A stretch of DNA of 64,000 bases, from NCBI GenBank assembly GCA_015179125.1, contig WHVA01000478.1, positions 22,792 to 86,791 on the forward strand, read 5' to 3'. Positions 44,430 to 54,194 of this stretch are shown here, one piece after another. The notes under the pieces were generated by a model. The model did not search any database and was not told where the DNA came from. It worked only from the letters and a program-made list of their open reading frames with translations. This stretch comes from Gautieria morchelliformis. Taxonomy: Eukaryota; Basidiomycota; Agaricomycetes; Gomphales; Gomphaceae. Made by a program: the position numbers and the translations under genes. Positions within the stretch are counted from its first letter, which is position 1. Each line of letters begins with the position of its first letter.

Positions 44430-45689
44430 ATGTTCTCGAGGGTATCCAAACGTGTCCTTCGCTTTCGAGACAAGAATGCTGCTAGCATCACTGGCATCTC
44501 AAAGCTCGACATCACACAGCCTCACCCAGCTGCCGCATGGCTCCCTCACGAGCTGATATTGCACATCCTTCAATGCACATCATCTGAGTATGACGACCAA
44601 TCTCTGACGACGAATGCTTGTCTTAGCCTGGCACTACTCTGCAGAGGTTGGCACGGCCCTGCTATATCATTTCTTTACAGAGCGGTCAAACTATCTTCCA
44701 TGACGTCGTGTCTCCTCTTTTTACGGTCAATCAAGCACAATCCGAGATTGTCCTCTACCGTCAAATCTCTTATTTTAGAAGATAAGATCAACGGGACCAC
44801 TAATTCAGACGGCCGAAATCAGTCTAATCTCATTCAGAATGTGGTGGCATTCTCCTCCTCTCACCGTCTTGAATCACTAGAGCTTCATGTTCCTCCTATG
44901 GCCTGGGGAAATAAGCCAATCTCAAGAATTTATCCGAAGAAGATGATGCTCACGCATCTCAAGTACCTCCACATTACCTTTCCCTATCTCACCTCGTTGA
45001 CCCAGGTGGTACCCGTCGTAAATTGGCTCAAACAAATTGACAGCCTGCCTGCACTCGAGGAACTGTATTTTTATGGAATTTGCTCCAGAAGCCCGCCGTT
45101 AATATGGCCGGTTATGCCGTGCTTGCGTCGGGTTGTATTCGACCGGTGTCAAGGTGGTTGGTCGGCAATATTTAAGAATTTCCTTGTTAGCCCTTGGGCT
45201 CGGAATCTTCAAGTGTTGCAGTTCATACAGTGGCGATTCGACTCAAGCCATTTTTACTACATCGGAAATGAATGCCACAACCTGACAACTTCGCTTGAAG
45301 AATTGGTGCTAATCCGACCATGGTATTATCTCGCTGAGGACCAGATAGATTGGTCATCTGTTTCCTTTAGGCAGCTGTCAACCCTCCGTCGCCTCCGAAT
45401 CATAGACTCGGCATCTCCGGGGCATCTGTTGACCCAGATCAAACTTCCTCCTCATGTCCACACGCTGACTTTTGCAGTATATTATAATGTGACACCTGAC
45501 TCTGGGGGTCTTTGGCTTATGTGGGCAGAATGGCAAGCATTCTTGATGTCGGGTGTACCAAACGTTATACTCGAAGTGTACAGATGCCACTTGGAGTGTC
45601 GCCGTGACCGACGCTTGTTGAAAGCGATGGCGGACCTTGCTGCTGCGTATGGGGTCAAATTTCGCGTTTGGCGGGAAAAGAGTATGTAG
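44430..45689 (+). CDS. F-box protein 1 (419 aa, single exon)
   Basis: An F-box at residues about 38-85: 'AAWLPHELILHILQCTSSEY', then 'CLSLALLCRGWHGPAISFLY', 'RAVKL'. The rest is leucine-rich without exact LRR spacing ('LTHLKYLHITFPYLTSL', 'PALEELYFYGI', 'SLEELVLIRPWY', 'STLRRLRIIDSA'). Such basidiomycete proteins are presumed SCF ubiquitin-ligase substrate adaptors; partner unknown. ATG 44430 is the first in frame and matches the duplicated copy at 51.5 kb. The gene and about 480 bp of its 3' flank are repeated, inverted, at 49630-51590. It is the only intact one of three paralogues here. Confidence 0.85.
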   Translation: MFSRVSKRVLRFRDKNAASITGISKLDITQPHPAAAWLPHELILHILQCTSSEYDDQSLTTNACLSLALLCRGWHGPAISFLYRAVKLSSMTSCLLFLRSIKHNPRLSSTVKSLILEDKINGTTNSDGRNQSNLIQNVVAFSSSHRLESLELHVPPMAWGNKPISRIYPKKMMLTHLKYLHITFPYLTSLTQVVPVVNWLKQIDSLPALEELYFYGICSRSPPLIWPVMPCLRRVVFDRCQGGWSAIFKNFLVSPWARNLQVLQFIQWRFDSSHFYYIGNECHNLTTSLEELVLIRPWYYLAEDQIDWSSVSFRQLSTLRRLRIIDSASPGHLLTQIKLPPHVHTLTFAVYYNVTPDSGGLWLMWAEWQAFLMSGVPNVILEVYRCHLECRRDRRLLKAMADLAAAYGVKFRVWREKSM

Positions 45690-46560
45690 TTGAAAGTCTT
45701 CTGGCCATCCTCCTTGAGAGCTTATTGTGGAAAACGCAGGAATTCCCATCGCTGCCCAAATCCCCTGGTCTTATTTGCTGACACCTCCTGACGACAGTCA
45801 GTTTGAAGCTGCATAAGGGCCAAAATCAGTCCTCGCGTTCGCGTGTCCAGGTATGCAATATACATACCCAGCCCCAAGGCCCAATCCTTTGGAGTCCGGG
45901 TCCGGGTACGGCGTAGTACAGTTTTATTCACATGTTCGTATGCATTTAGGCAGAGTCACTCAAATCATGAATGAGCCGGCTGATTGAATGGACAGACCTG
46001 GATCCAATGATAATCGATAACTAGCTGTGTTTATATGATGATATAGCACGTATATGTATGGACTTAAAGTTCTGCTTCCCAAGGAGACTGATCCACGTCT
46101 TCTAGAAAAAAAATAGTAAACTGTTTTATCACAACTCCCCCCAGCACAGAATACACAGAATATAGATGTGCGCGAGTTAAACGGTTACTTGTCCGTGATA
46201 CCATGTGTGACTTACAATACCACTCTCAGAATAGAGAGTTTCAAAGGTATCCTTCCCGGCAAAGTCGATCATCATAAATATAGTATCTACATGTGACGAC
46301 TGCGATGGTCGAGTTATCTGTCAACAGATTGCCATGCGTGCAGTTTCCGACCAAATAGCGCGTACTGGGTCTGAATAAATAGGTGGATTATCGGGATTAC
46401 GGTAATCAGTACACAGGGGGCCGAACTTCTCAAGACTGAAACTTCCTCGCGCTGGCAGGATATGCGATTTGATTAAGTACACATAGGCATATATAGCCAA
46501 GCAAAATCGTTAGTAGGCATTTCTGTGTTGTCTGCAATTAGCCCTCTCCTAAAACCATCA
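45690..46560. other. intergenic; first ~480 bp part of the inverted duplication
   Basis: 45690-46165 is repeated in inverse orientation at 49630-50210 (shared words include TGGATCCAATGATAA/TTATCATTGGATCCA and ACAACTCCCCCCAG/CTGGGGGGAGTTGT). No gene seen; the rest is unique. Confidence 0.6.
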
Positions 46561-46562
46561 GA

Positions 46563-47788
46563 TTACACACACCACGCACTCTTTTCCCGCTGTACGCGAA
46601 AATTGACAGAAAACGCAGCAGCAACGTCCGCCATCATCTCCAGTACGTATCGTTGACTGCGACTCTCCAAGTGGCATCCATATACTTCAAGCACTACATT
46701 TTGTACACCCGATTTTACGAGTGTTGACCATTTTTGAAGACCCCCAAACTTGGGCATCGCTTTACAATGCACAGCAAAAGTCAGCGTGTGGAGGTAAGGA
46801 GGAAGTTGAAGCTGGGGCAGGGGGATATGCAGTCGACAATTCGGAGACGGCGGAGGGATGATAGCTGCGCAAAGGAAATGGTTGACCAGTCTGTCTGATC
46901 TGCGTGGCGAGCATACCATGGTCGAACGACCACCAATTCTTCGAGCGAAGGTACGAGGTTATGGCATATGTTTTCTAAGCAGAGTAATTCAACACGGGTG
47001 AAGTCACGTTGTGTGATCTCCAATCCTCGAAGGTTCGGGGCCCAACGGCCCACGGGGACATTCTGAAAAAGTGGGAGCCAATCACTGTGGTCGAAGACGA
47101 TACGACGCAAACAGTCCATACGCGGACAGAGCAGGGCAGATGTTGTGCACTTAACTCCAGAAAGATATAACTCCTCGAGTGCAGGTAGACTCTTCACTTC
47201 GTGAAGCCATTCCATAGCATGTACCTCCCTGAAGGACCGTGTATTAGGTACGTCAGCGATATCGAAACAGGAGATGTGTAGGGACTTGAGGTGCGCGAGC
47301 ATCATCCTATTCGGATAAATGGCTGAGAGTGGTTTGTTTCCCCGAGTCGCGCGTGGAAAGGGGAGCTGCAGGGATTCGAGGTAACCAGAGGAGCAGGATG
47401 CCACTAATCTTTGAATAATACTCGGGCGGCTCACGAAGAGGAAGGTGGGCCAAACGATGGTATCTGTAGGAATGATGAGAGACTTTACGAGATAAGATAA
47501 TCTCGGATTGAGCCTGGTCGACCGTAAAAACAGAAGACACGACGTCATGGAAGTGAGTTCGACCACCTGATATAAAAACGAGAGAGCGGGGCCATGCCAA
47601 CCTCTGCAGAGGTGTACCAGGCTAAGGCAAGCACGTGTAGCCTTAGATCGACTGTTATACCCAGATGTGAATTGAAGGATGTGGATTATCAGTTCGTGAG
47701 GGAGCCAAGCAGCAGCTGGATGAGGCTGTGTAATCTCAGCCCTCTCTCGACGACTCCGGCAGATACGTTGGGATACTTTGATTAACAT
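46563..47788 (-). pseudogene. F-box protein 2, frameshifted near its 3' end
   Basis: Starts at ATG 47788 ('MLIKVSQRICRSRRERAEIT'), F-box 'AAWLPHELIIHILQFTSGYN', 'CLSLVHLCRGWHGPALSFLY', then the same leucine-rich body as F-box 1. The frame ends at 46781 after 'RIVDCISPCPSF'. The conserved tail 'PPYLHTLTFAVHCKA...VVLEVYGCHLESR' continues in another frame to 46563. Compared with F-box 1, 8 nt are missing at the break (about 46812), so this is a frameshift and not an intron. A 335-aa protein could still be made. Diverged from F-box 1 and 3 along its length. Confidence 0.75.
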
Positions 47789-47889
47789 AAGGGCCTCTGT
47801 ATAAAGGAAGTAATTAGCCCTAATGCTATGGAAGGAAGGTCGTGGAACCTCTGCGCACTACGAGGGTGTCCAATCTGGCATGTCGGACT

Positions 47890-49096
47890 TTAAATCACAA
47901 ACTGCATCGCATGAAGTGAGATACACAGGCTAGAGACCAAACGTAAAAGTGCCGCCTCAAAGTGAAGATGTTCAAGAGCTTGTAAAACGCCCCTAGGTCG
48001 GAACCAGCCGGAACAGAATCTGGTACAGCGGAACAATTGTCTGCATGGATTTGAAGAAAGAGGGTGAACGACAAAGCTAACAACCACAATGCAGAATGTT
48101 TGGCGATAAAGACTATAAATTCGCTCCTGCCAAACTGGAAAGGTAATACAGAACCTGAAAGAGATTCTAAGTCTTCCAGGCTCAATTTTTGTTGACTCGG
48201 ACAGGCGTAGAGCCTCGTTATTCTGCTTAAGCCTGGACAATGTTCTCGTCAGCGATGTAATGCAGCACAGAGAAAGGGAAGCGAAGTTTCTGACCCAATT
48301 AAACCGGTAAATCGCCGAGGCCAGGTACGAGGCGTTGATCTGTGCCAGTGTTGACTGCAGTACAAGTAAAGACTCTTTTGCAGAGTAAAAAAGACCAGAC
48401 AGCACAGTCCCGATGCCCACGCCGGCAAGGATCCGCCTCGTCTTTCTACCAAGGCCTTTTCCACCGCCCCACATGCGCAGAATGACGTCCCACCCCTCAA
48501 ATGTATGCACAACTCCGCAGAGCACAAGTCCCGCGTATAACACCGAGCTCCTCACAGGCCAGCCTGCGAGCCCAGCCTTGACAAACTCGAAGTTCAGCTC
48601 AGAGGGGCTGAGAGCGGAGATGGGAGGTGAAGTATCGGACGGAATGACGCGGTGGGTGAGGATATGGATTGGCAGAAGCAGAAGGAGAGGATACGCAGTG
48701 GCGGTGAGGAGGGATGGACGGCGCGGGAGTGGGTTGGAGCTAAGGAGACGCTTGGTGACTCCAGCAGTAACGTGGATTCCTAATGGCGCGAAAAGCAGCC
48801 ACGGCTCGCTGAAAGATCCTTGGTAGTATTCACGTCCCAGGAGCTTGAACGACGCGTCAGGGTAATTTTCACTATGATAAATGGGTGGATGCACTTGCCA
48901 TGACCTGGGATGAAAGTGAAGAACCTCCCAGGTTCGCAAGCGCTGGTGCAGAGAGGTGGATGAGGAGAAAGGTTGAGATGAACGGCGTCGGCAGATGCGA
49001 AAGAGTTGTGAGTGCCGCGGACAAAGGTCCACCTGAAGACGGCTTGGCTGGTGGGGTGTACTCCAGGTACGGTGGTAGACCAGGTGGCGACGGCAT
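47890..49096 (-). CDS. MCP1-like mitochondrial outer-membrane protein (MCP1_TM family)
   Basis: Exon 1 (49096-48899, 66 codons) gives a Pro-rich start, then 'LSAALTTLSHLPTPFISTFL' and 'LIHLSAPALANLGGSSLSSQ'. Exon 2 starts at 48843 with 'LLGREYYQGSFSEPWLLFAP', 'LGIHVTAGVTKRLL', a hydrophobic segment 'LLLLLPIHILTHRVIP', 'LLYAGLVLCGVVHTFEGW'-type and 'GVGIGTVLSGLFYSAKESLL'. This is the multi-helix, His-containing pattern of fungal Mcp1, which in yeast suppresses ERMES loss and acts in lipid homeostasis with Vps13. The 55-nt intron (48898-48844) has a GC donor (GCAAGT), branch CTGAC and AAG acceptor; splicing restores the family's '..SQVM-LLGREYYQ'. After about 48301 ('ASYLASAIYRF') the frame no longer looks like the family, so the true stop or a last intron is uncertain; 47890 is the open-frame stop. 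Confidence 0.72.
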
Positions 49097-49129
49097 GAGA
49101 GACGGAGGGACACTTTGCCAGTCGAAGAG

Positions 49130-49630
49130 AAGACCGGGAGTTACTATTGTCGACTGACGCGTTTGTTATTTATGCACACACAATCGGTAAGACCTTATAA
49201 GATCGAACGTGTCCGCCGCATGCCCGCGGCCAAGTGACGCTATCACCGTACATCAACAAAATTGCACAAAACTTATAAGGGTGTTATAAGGGTTTATAAG
49301 GTACATAATATATCCATAAACAGGGCCGATAAGCCTTATGTGACACTAGTACCTTCTGCGCGTTGGCAATCGTGTCACATCCCGTGAGGGATATGGTCGC
49401 TCGATCATACGCGGTTATAAGAGCAGTAGGGGTCGTTGCTTACCACTCGCGCCACCTTACGTTTGACGATGAAGAACGACTCGGCATGAGGTCCAAGACC
49501 TGCCTCGATGGACAACACTAAGTTAAAGCTGAATAGATATTACTGTAAAGCCCCAGCAATGGTCCAAGGCTTCAAGCTTCAAGCTTCAGGCTCAACCCTC
49601 AGGATGCCAAAACCTAGTAGTATTGGCCAA
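49130..49630. other. intergenic between MCP1-like gene and the inverted duplication
   Basis: Unique sequence with several CTTATAAG/GGTTATAAG words (for example 49193-49200, 49271-49302). No gene. It should hold the promoter of the MCP1-like gene. Confidence 0.35.
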
Positions 49631-51590
49631 CTCGCGCATCTATATTCTGTATATTCTGTTCTGGGGGGAGTTGTGATACACCAGTTTACTATTTTTTTTC
49701 TAGAAGACGTCAATTTTAACTCATGGATCAGCTTCCCCTTAGATCCATGCATATACGTGCTATATCATCATCATATAAACACAGCTGGTTATCATTGGAT
49801 CCAGGTCTGTCGATTCAATCAGCCGGCTCATTCATGCAGCGGTTTACAATATGGTGCCAGCTTTGCATTTACATACAATATGTCGCATGCAAAAAGGTGG
49901 CACGTATGTCGCATGTTAAGGCTCCCGGATCGATTCATGAGAGTGACTCTGCATAAATCGTCGGATTGATGAGAATGCCTACGGACATGTGAATGAAACT
50001 GTACTAGGCCGGACCCGCACTCAGGTATAAATATGGCATACCTGGACACGCGAGGATTATGCAGCTTCAAACTGACATTCGTAGGCCGGAGGTTTCATGA
50101 GTGGGGAATAAGTCCAAGGGGACCCAGTGATGGGATTTCCTTCGTTTTCCGCAGTAAGCTCTTACAGAAGACGGTCAGAATGCTTGAAACTACATACTCT
50201 TTTCCCGCCAAATCTGAAATTTGACCCCATACGTAGCAGCAAGGTCCGCCATTGCTTCCAACAAGCTTCGGTCACGGCGACACTCCAAGTGGCATCTGTA
50301 CACTTCGAGTATAACGTTCGGTACACCCGACCTCAAGAATGCTTGCCATTCTGCCCACATAAGCGCCAGACCGTCAGATTGTGCACCATAATATACTGCA
50401 AAAGTCAGCGTGTGGACATGAGGAGGAAGTTTGATCTGGGTCAACAGATGCCCCGGAGATGCCGAGTATATGATTCGGAGGGGACGGAGGGATGACAGCT
50501 GCCTAAAGGAAACAGATGACCAATCTATCTGGTCCTTAGCGAAAGAATACCATGGTCGGATTAGCACCAATTCTTCAAGCGAAGTTGTCAGGTTGTGGCA
50601 TTCATTTCCAATGTTGTAAAAATGGCTTGAGTCGAATCGCCACTGTATGAACTGCAACACTTGAAGATTCCGAGCCCAAGGGCTCACAAGGAAATTCTTA
50701 AATATTGCCGACCAACCATCTTGACACCCGTCGAATACAACCCGACGCAAGCATGGCATAACCGGCCATATTAACGGCGGGCTTCTGGAGCAAATTCCAT
50801 AAAAATACAGTTCCTCGAGTGCAGGCAGGCTGTCAATTTGTTTGAGCCAATTTACGACGGGTACCACCTGGGTCGACGAGGTGAGATGGGGAAAGGTGAT
50901 GTGGAGGAACTTGAGATGGGTGAGCATCATCTTTTTCGGATAAAATCTTGAGATTGGCTTATTTCTCCAGGCCATAGGAGGAACATGAACCTCTAGTGTT
51001 TCAAGACGGCGAGAGGAGGAGAATGCCACCACATTCTGAATGATATTAGAATTTCTGCTGTAGAAATAAGTGCTTAGGTTGTTCTTATCTTCTAAAACGA
51101 TAAGAGATTTGACGAGAGAGGACAATCCCGGATTGTGCTTGATTGACCGTAAAAAGAGCAGACATGACGTCATGGAAGTGAGTTTGACCGATTTATAGAG
51201 AAATGACATAGCAGGGCCGTGCCAACCTCTGCAGAGTCGTACCAGGCTAAGGCAAGCATTCGTAGTCAGAGATTGGCTGTCATACTCAGATGTGAGTTGT
51301 TGAAGGATGTGGATTATAAGCTCGTGAGGGAGCCAAGCAGCAGCTGGATGAGGCTGTGTGATTTCAGCCCTCGCTCGACGACTCCGGCAGATACGTTTGA
51401 ATACTTTGATTCACATAAGACCCTGCTGTATAAAGCAAAGTAATTAGCCCTAATGCTATGGAAGAAGGGTCGTAGAACGTCTGCGCTTCGAGCTGCCAGT
51501 GATGCCCATGGCATTCTTGTCTCGATGAAAGCGATGGACACGTTTGGATACACTCGAGAACATAAAACAGTAAGCTGTATAAAAACAAGG
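49630..51590 (-). repeat. inverted duplicate of the F-box 1 locus (44400-46165)
   Basis: Read on the minus strand, this follows the F-box 1 gene, with nearly the same protein over its length, and about 480-580 bp of 3' flank with small indels. The 5' end is chimeric: 'MFSSVSKRVHRFH' as in F-box 1, then a block like the F-box 2 upstream region (TTCCATAGCATTAGGGCTAATTAC). The arms flank F-box 2 and the MCP1-like gene. Confidence 0.85.
50190..51416 (-). pseudogene. F-box protein 3, start codon followed directly by a stop
   Basis: The body from 51209 is nearly identical to F-box 1 ('PPMAWRNKPISRFYPKKMML', 'SSLRPLRIIYSASPGH', ending 'WREKSM' at 50190). The F-box itself ('AAWLPHELIIHILQQLTSEY', 'CLSLVRLCRGWHGPAM') lies upstream in the same frame. 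The expected start ATG (51414-51416), as used by F-box 2, is followed by TGA (51411-51413) where F-box 2 has TTA. The next in-frame ATG (51209) falls inside the F-box, so a protein from there would lack it. Either a pseudogene or dependent on an upstream exon not evident here. Confidence 0.72.
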
Positions 51591-51599
51591 AATTATTAC

Positions 51600-52718
51600 T
51601 GAGGCTTTGAGTGAATTTTCAGCATGGAAATAAATAATTAGACATTGACTTTAGTGTCGGATCTCTTCGAGGCCCAATATTGGGACGCAAGATCACGTAT
51701 CTGAAATTAATGAGACACGAGGATATTTTTTCATGAGAACTCTTGGATGCCGGTGAGCTTCTCCCTTTGTTCTAAAGAGAGAGTCACACGCTTAATTACT
51801 AGTGTTCTGCAAAGCCCGGCTCAGCTCAAAAGCTGCAGCTTCAGCTCGGCTCATGCTGGCTCACGCTGGCTCAGGCTCGGCTCAGGCTTGGCTTGGCCTG
51901 GGCCAGGGCTCGTGAGTGGGCACATCGTTTGAGTGGATGCAATGCCAAACTAAACATTCTACATACTTTTAAGTCACTAGTTGTATTCTACATACGTACT
52001 CAGATATTCCTTTGAAGTCACTCTCCCCCTCCATGAGCTCACAGTCACTGGTGACTGGAGAGGTCAATGATATTGACAAGTTTCTAGGCCCCCTGAGGGA
52101 CCTCCAGACCTTCCTTAATTAATTCCAGCCCATGTGAAGATGACGCGGCTGAATCATGTAGGTCATCTTTGTCTTGAGTCCATATTTGGAGTGCGCTTGT
52201 CACCTGATTCACACATAACCGGTGAGTGCTCGTGTCATAAAAACAAAATCATATCTATTCAACCACTCCATTTTATCCAATATGATTCTGAAAAAACCAC
52301 AAAAACATTACTATTGCTCTACACCGCATATATCCCCATGATCACACACGAACACCTACTCAAACCCACAGACAGTGATAATCTCCACATCAAATCTATG
52401 TATACCTCCAGGGATTACCCATGCACCGGACAAGACACGGACGCATATATGGCCAGGAAAGAGTACTCGAGCCCAAGTGGTTCTGATCTGAGGAGTAGTG
52501 CATTGGCTAGCCCAATGCACTCGGATATTTCTTTCTTCTAAATTCCACATTCCATATCACCATATTTCTCTTCTGATATCAATTCCTTTTCATACACATA
52601 TTCAACTGATAAATCAGTAACTACATCAACAGTCAGCATATTGTCTTCCAGATCACAAACCATATGCTCACTCATATGTGATTTGGAACACCCATCTCTG
52701 TAGACTTGTATCTTGTAG
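51600..52718. other. intergenic stretch with hAT-like remnant; nothing else firm
   Basis: AT-rich unique DNA. The frame 52134-52541 is open but shows no domain, biased composition or neighbour support, and I do not call it. Confidence 0.35.
51803..51925 (+). repeat. hAT-like transposon end, second copy
   Basis: TAGTGTTCTGCAAAGCCCGGC at the left and GGGCTCGTGAGTGG at the right, as at 43711-43812, with an inner run of GGCTCA/GGCTCG repeats. Same orientation as the first copy, so the two bracket the F-box cluster as direct repeats about 8 kb apart. Confidence 0.4.
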
Positions 52719-53270
52719 TTACACCTGTTTGCAGTACCTAAGGCGCGCGTCGGATTTGCTTCCGTTTTAGCGCGCAAACTTTGAACAACGATATCTTGCT
52801 TGATATCGCTCCGATTCGCTTGAAATTTCATATCTGAAGCTATGTGGACCATAGCTAGGGCATAGAACTAAAAAAAATCCAAATAAAACAAGCATTTTTT
52901 ATTTTGCATTTTGGGTGCTGAGGGGGGAACAATGTCAAGCTTAGCTTACTGTATGTAGTTCAATGCAGGTTTTAATTTTGTTTGCTACTTTGTACTAATG
53001 GTGAGAACCCACTACAGGAGAATCTCCAGAAGAGGTTGTCATAGGATTGGAGAGGAAGGGCTTAGCTTCTTCTGACATTGGATCAGTGAGATCTGACGGT
53101 AGGCGTTCATTCTCGATGTCGGATTTCCTCCTGTGTAGCATAAGCCCCGAAATCTTTGATCCCTTCCGCACCGAGTGCCAATGCACCATAAGGCAACTTC
53201 GCCGATCCTGACACGTTCTTGAGCTCGGAAACCGCGGGGGCGCACGCGTATGTGGTGGGGTGAGGGGCGC
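52719..53270 (-). repeat. left arm of the 52.7/61.2-kb inverted repeat (gene-like sequence)
   Basis: The minus strand matches 60,590-61,199. It includes a coding-looking part ('VSELKNVSGSAKLPYGALAL', then 'SDIENERLPSDLTDP', 'EEAKPFLSNP', 'SGDSPVVGSHH' stop at about 52995) and a conserved 3' non-coding part with a GATATC-rich block at about 52790-52810. The similarity ends sharply at the word GGTGTAA. Compared with the right arm it lacks 54 nt (18 codons) between AGAT microhomologies. Gene identity unknown. Confidence 0.75.
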
Positions 53271-53850
53271 GGAGGTGCTGGGGTGGGCGAGCTGGTGTAG
53301 GAGGACGGGGTGGTGGGGGAGCGGGCGGTGGCGGGTGTGGGTGCGGGTGCGGGTGCAGGTGCTGGTGCAGGTGCAAGTACGGGTGCAGATGTGGGTGCAG
53401 GTGCGGGTGCAGGTGTGGGTGCAGGTGCGGGTGCAGGTGCGGGTGCGGGTGCAGGGACGGGTTGGGCGGCAACGCGAAGGATGCGGGGGCAGAGGTGGGC
53501 GAGCTGGTGTAGGAGGACGGGGTGGTGGGGAAGCGGGCGGCGGCGGGTGCGGGTGCGGGTGCAGGGACGGGTTGGGCGGCAACGCGAAGGACGCGGGGGC
53601 GGAGGTGGGCGAGCTGGTGTAGGAGGACGGGGTGGTGGGGAAGCGGGCGGCGGTGGGTGCGGGTGCAGGTACGGGCGCAGGTGCGGGGACGGGTTGGGCG
53701 ACGACGCGAAGGACGCGGGGGGCGCACGCGTATGCGGCAGGGTGAGGGGCGTGGAGGTGCTGGGGTGGGCGAGCTGGTGCAGGAGGAAGGGGTGGTGGGG
53801 GAACAGGCGGCGGCGGGTGCGGGTGCAGGTACGCGTGCCCTGAGACACGA
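53271..53850. repeat. GC-rich minisatellite with higher-order repeat
   Basis: Basic unit (GGTGCGGGTGCA), with a higher-order unit of roughly 115-120 bp that adds GGCGGCAACGCGAAGGACGC and GGCGAGCTGGTGTAGGAGGA and recurs about four times. The short counterpart in the right arm (60425-60590) has only one such unit. The long frames in all directions here (CTRTRT, PHPHLHPH or GAGAGA products) come from the repeat. Confidence 0.88.
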
Positions 53851-54194
53851 ATGTGCCTGGGGCGTGGCGCTCTGCGGGAGTCGAGTGGTCAGACACCCTG
53901 GTATGAGGAATACGGGCTGGGATACTCACGGAAGTTGGCCACTGGGGTTATGGGGGAGTTGACAGGGAGCTGCTGGTACTTGACGGCGAGCCTGTGGAGC
54001 TAAGCGAAAAGGCGCGATTGAAGAACAGGGTCAGCGGATGCTTTGAAGCCCGGGGCAAGTTCATATGGAAGACGAGTGCTGAACCAAGAGAGGCTGAAGT
54101 GTCTGTGGTGCATGGTGTTGTTGATGGTGCAGCGCGGCAAGCCACCTATTATGAATCGGCATAACCCGACCAAGTTCGACTTGCCTTACCAACA

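Noticed and set aside
47307-47600. Minus-strand frame within F-box 2
   Set aside because: Out-of-frame shadow of the F-box 2 coding sequence.
52134-52541. 135-codon plus-strand frame
   Set aside because: No domain, no paralogue in the window, average composition and no splice or promoter support.
53107-53962. Several long open frames in all directions (CTRTRT-, PHPHLHPH- and GAGAGA-rich proteins)
   Set aside because: They are produced by a GC-rich tandem repeat with no stop codons; no non-repeat coding content.
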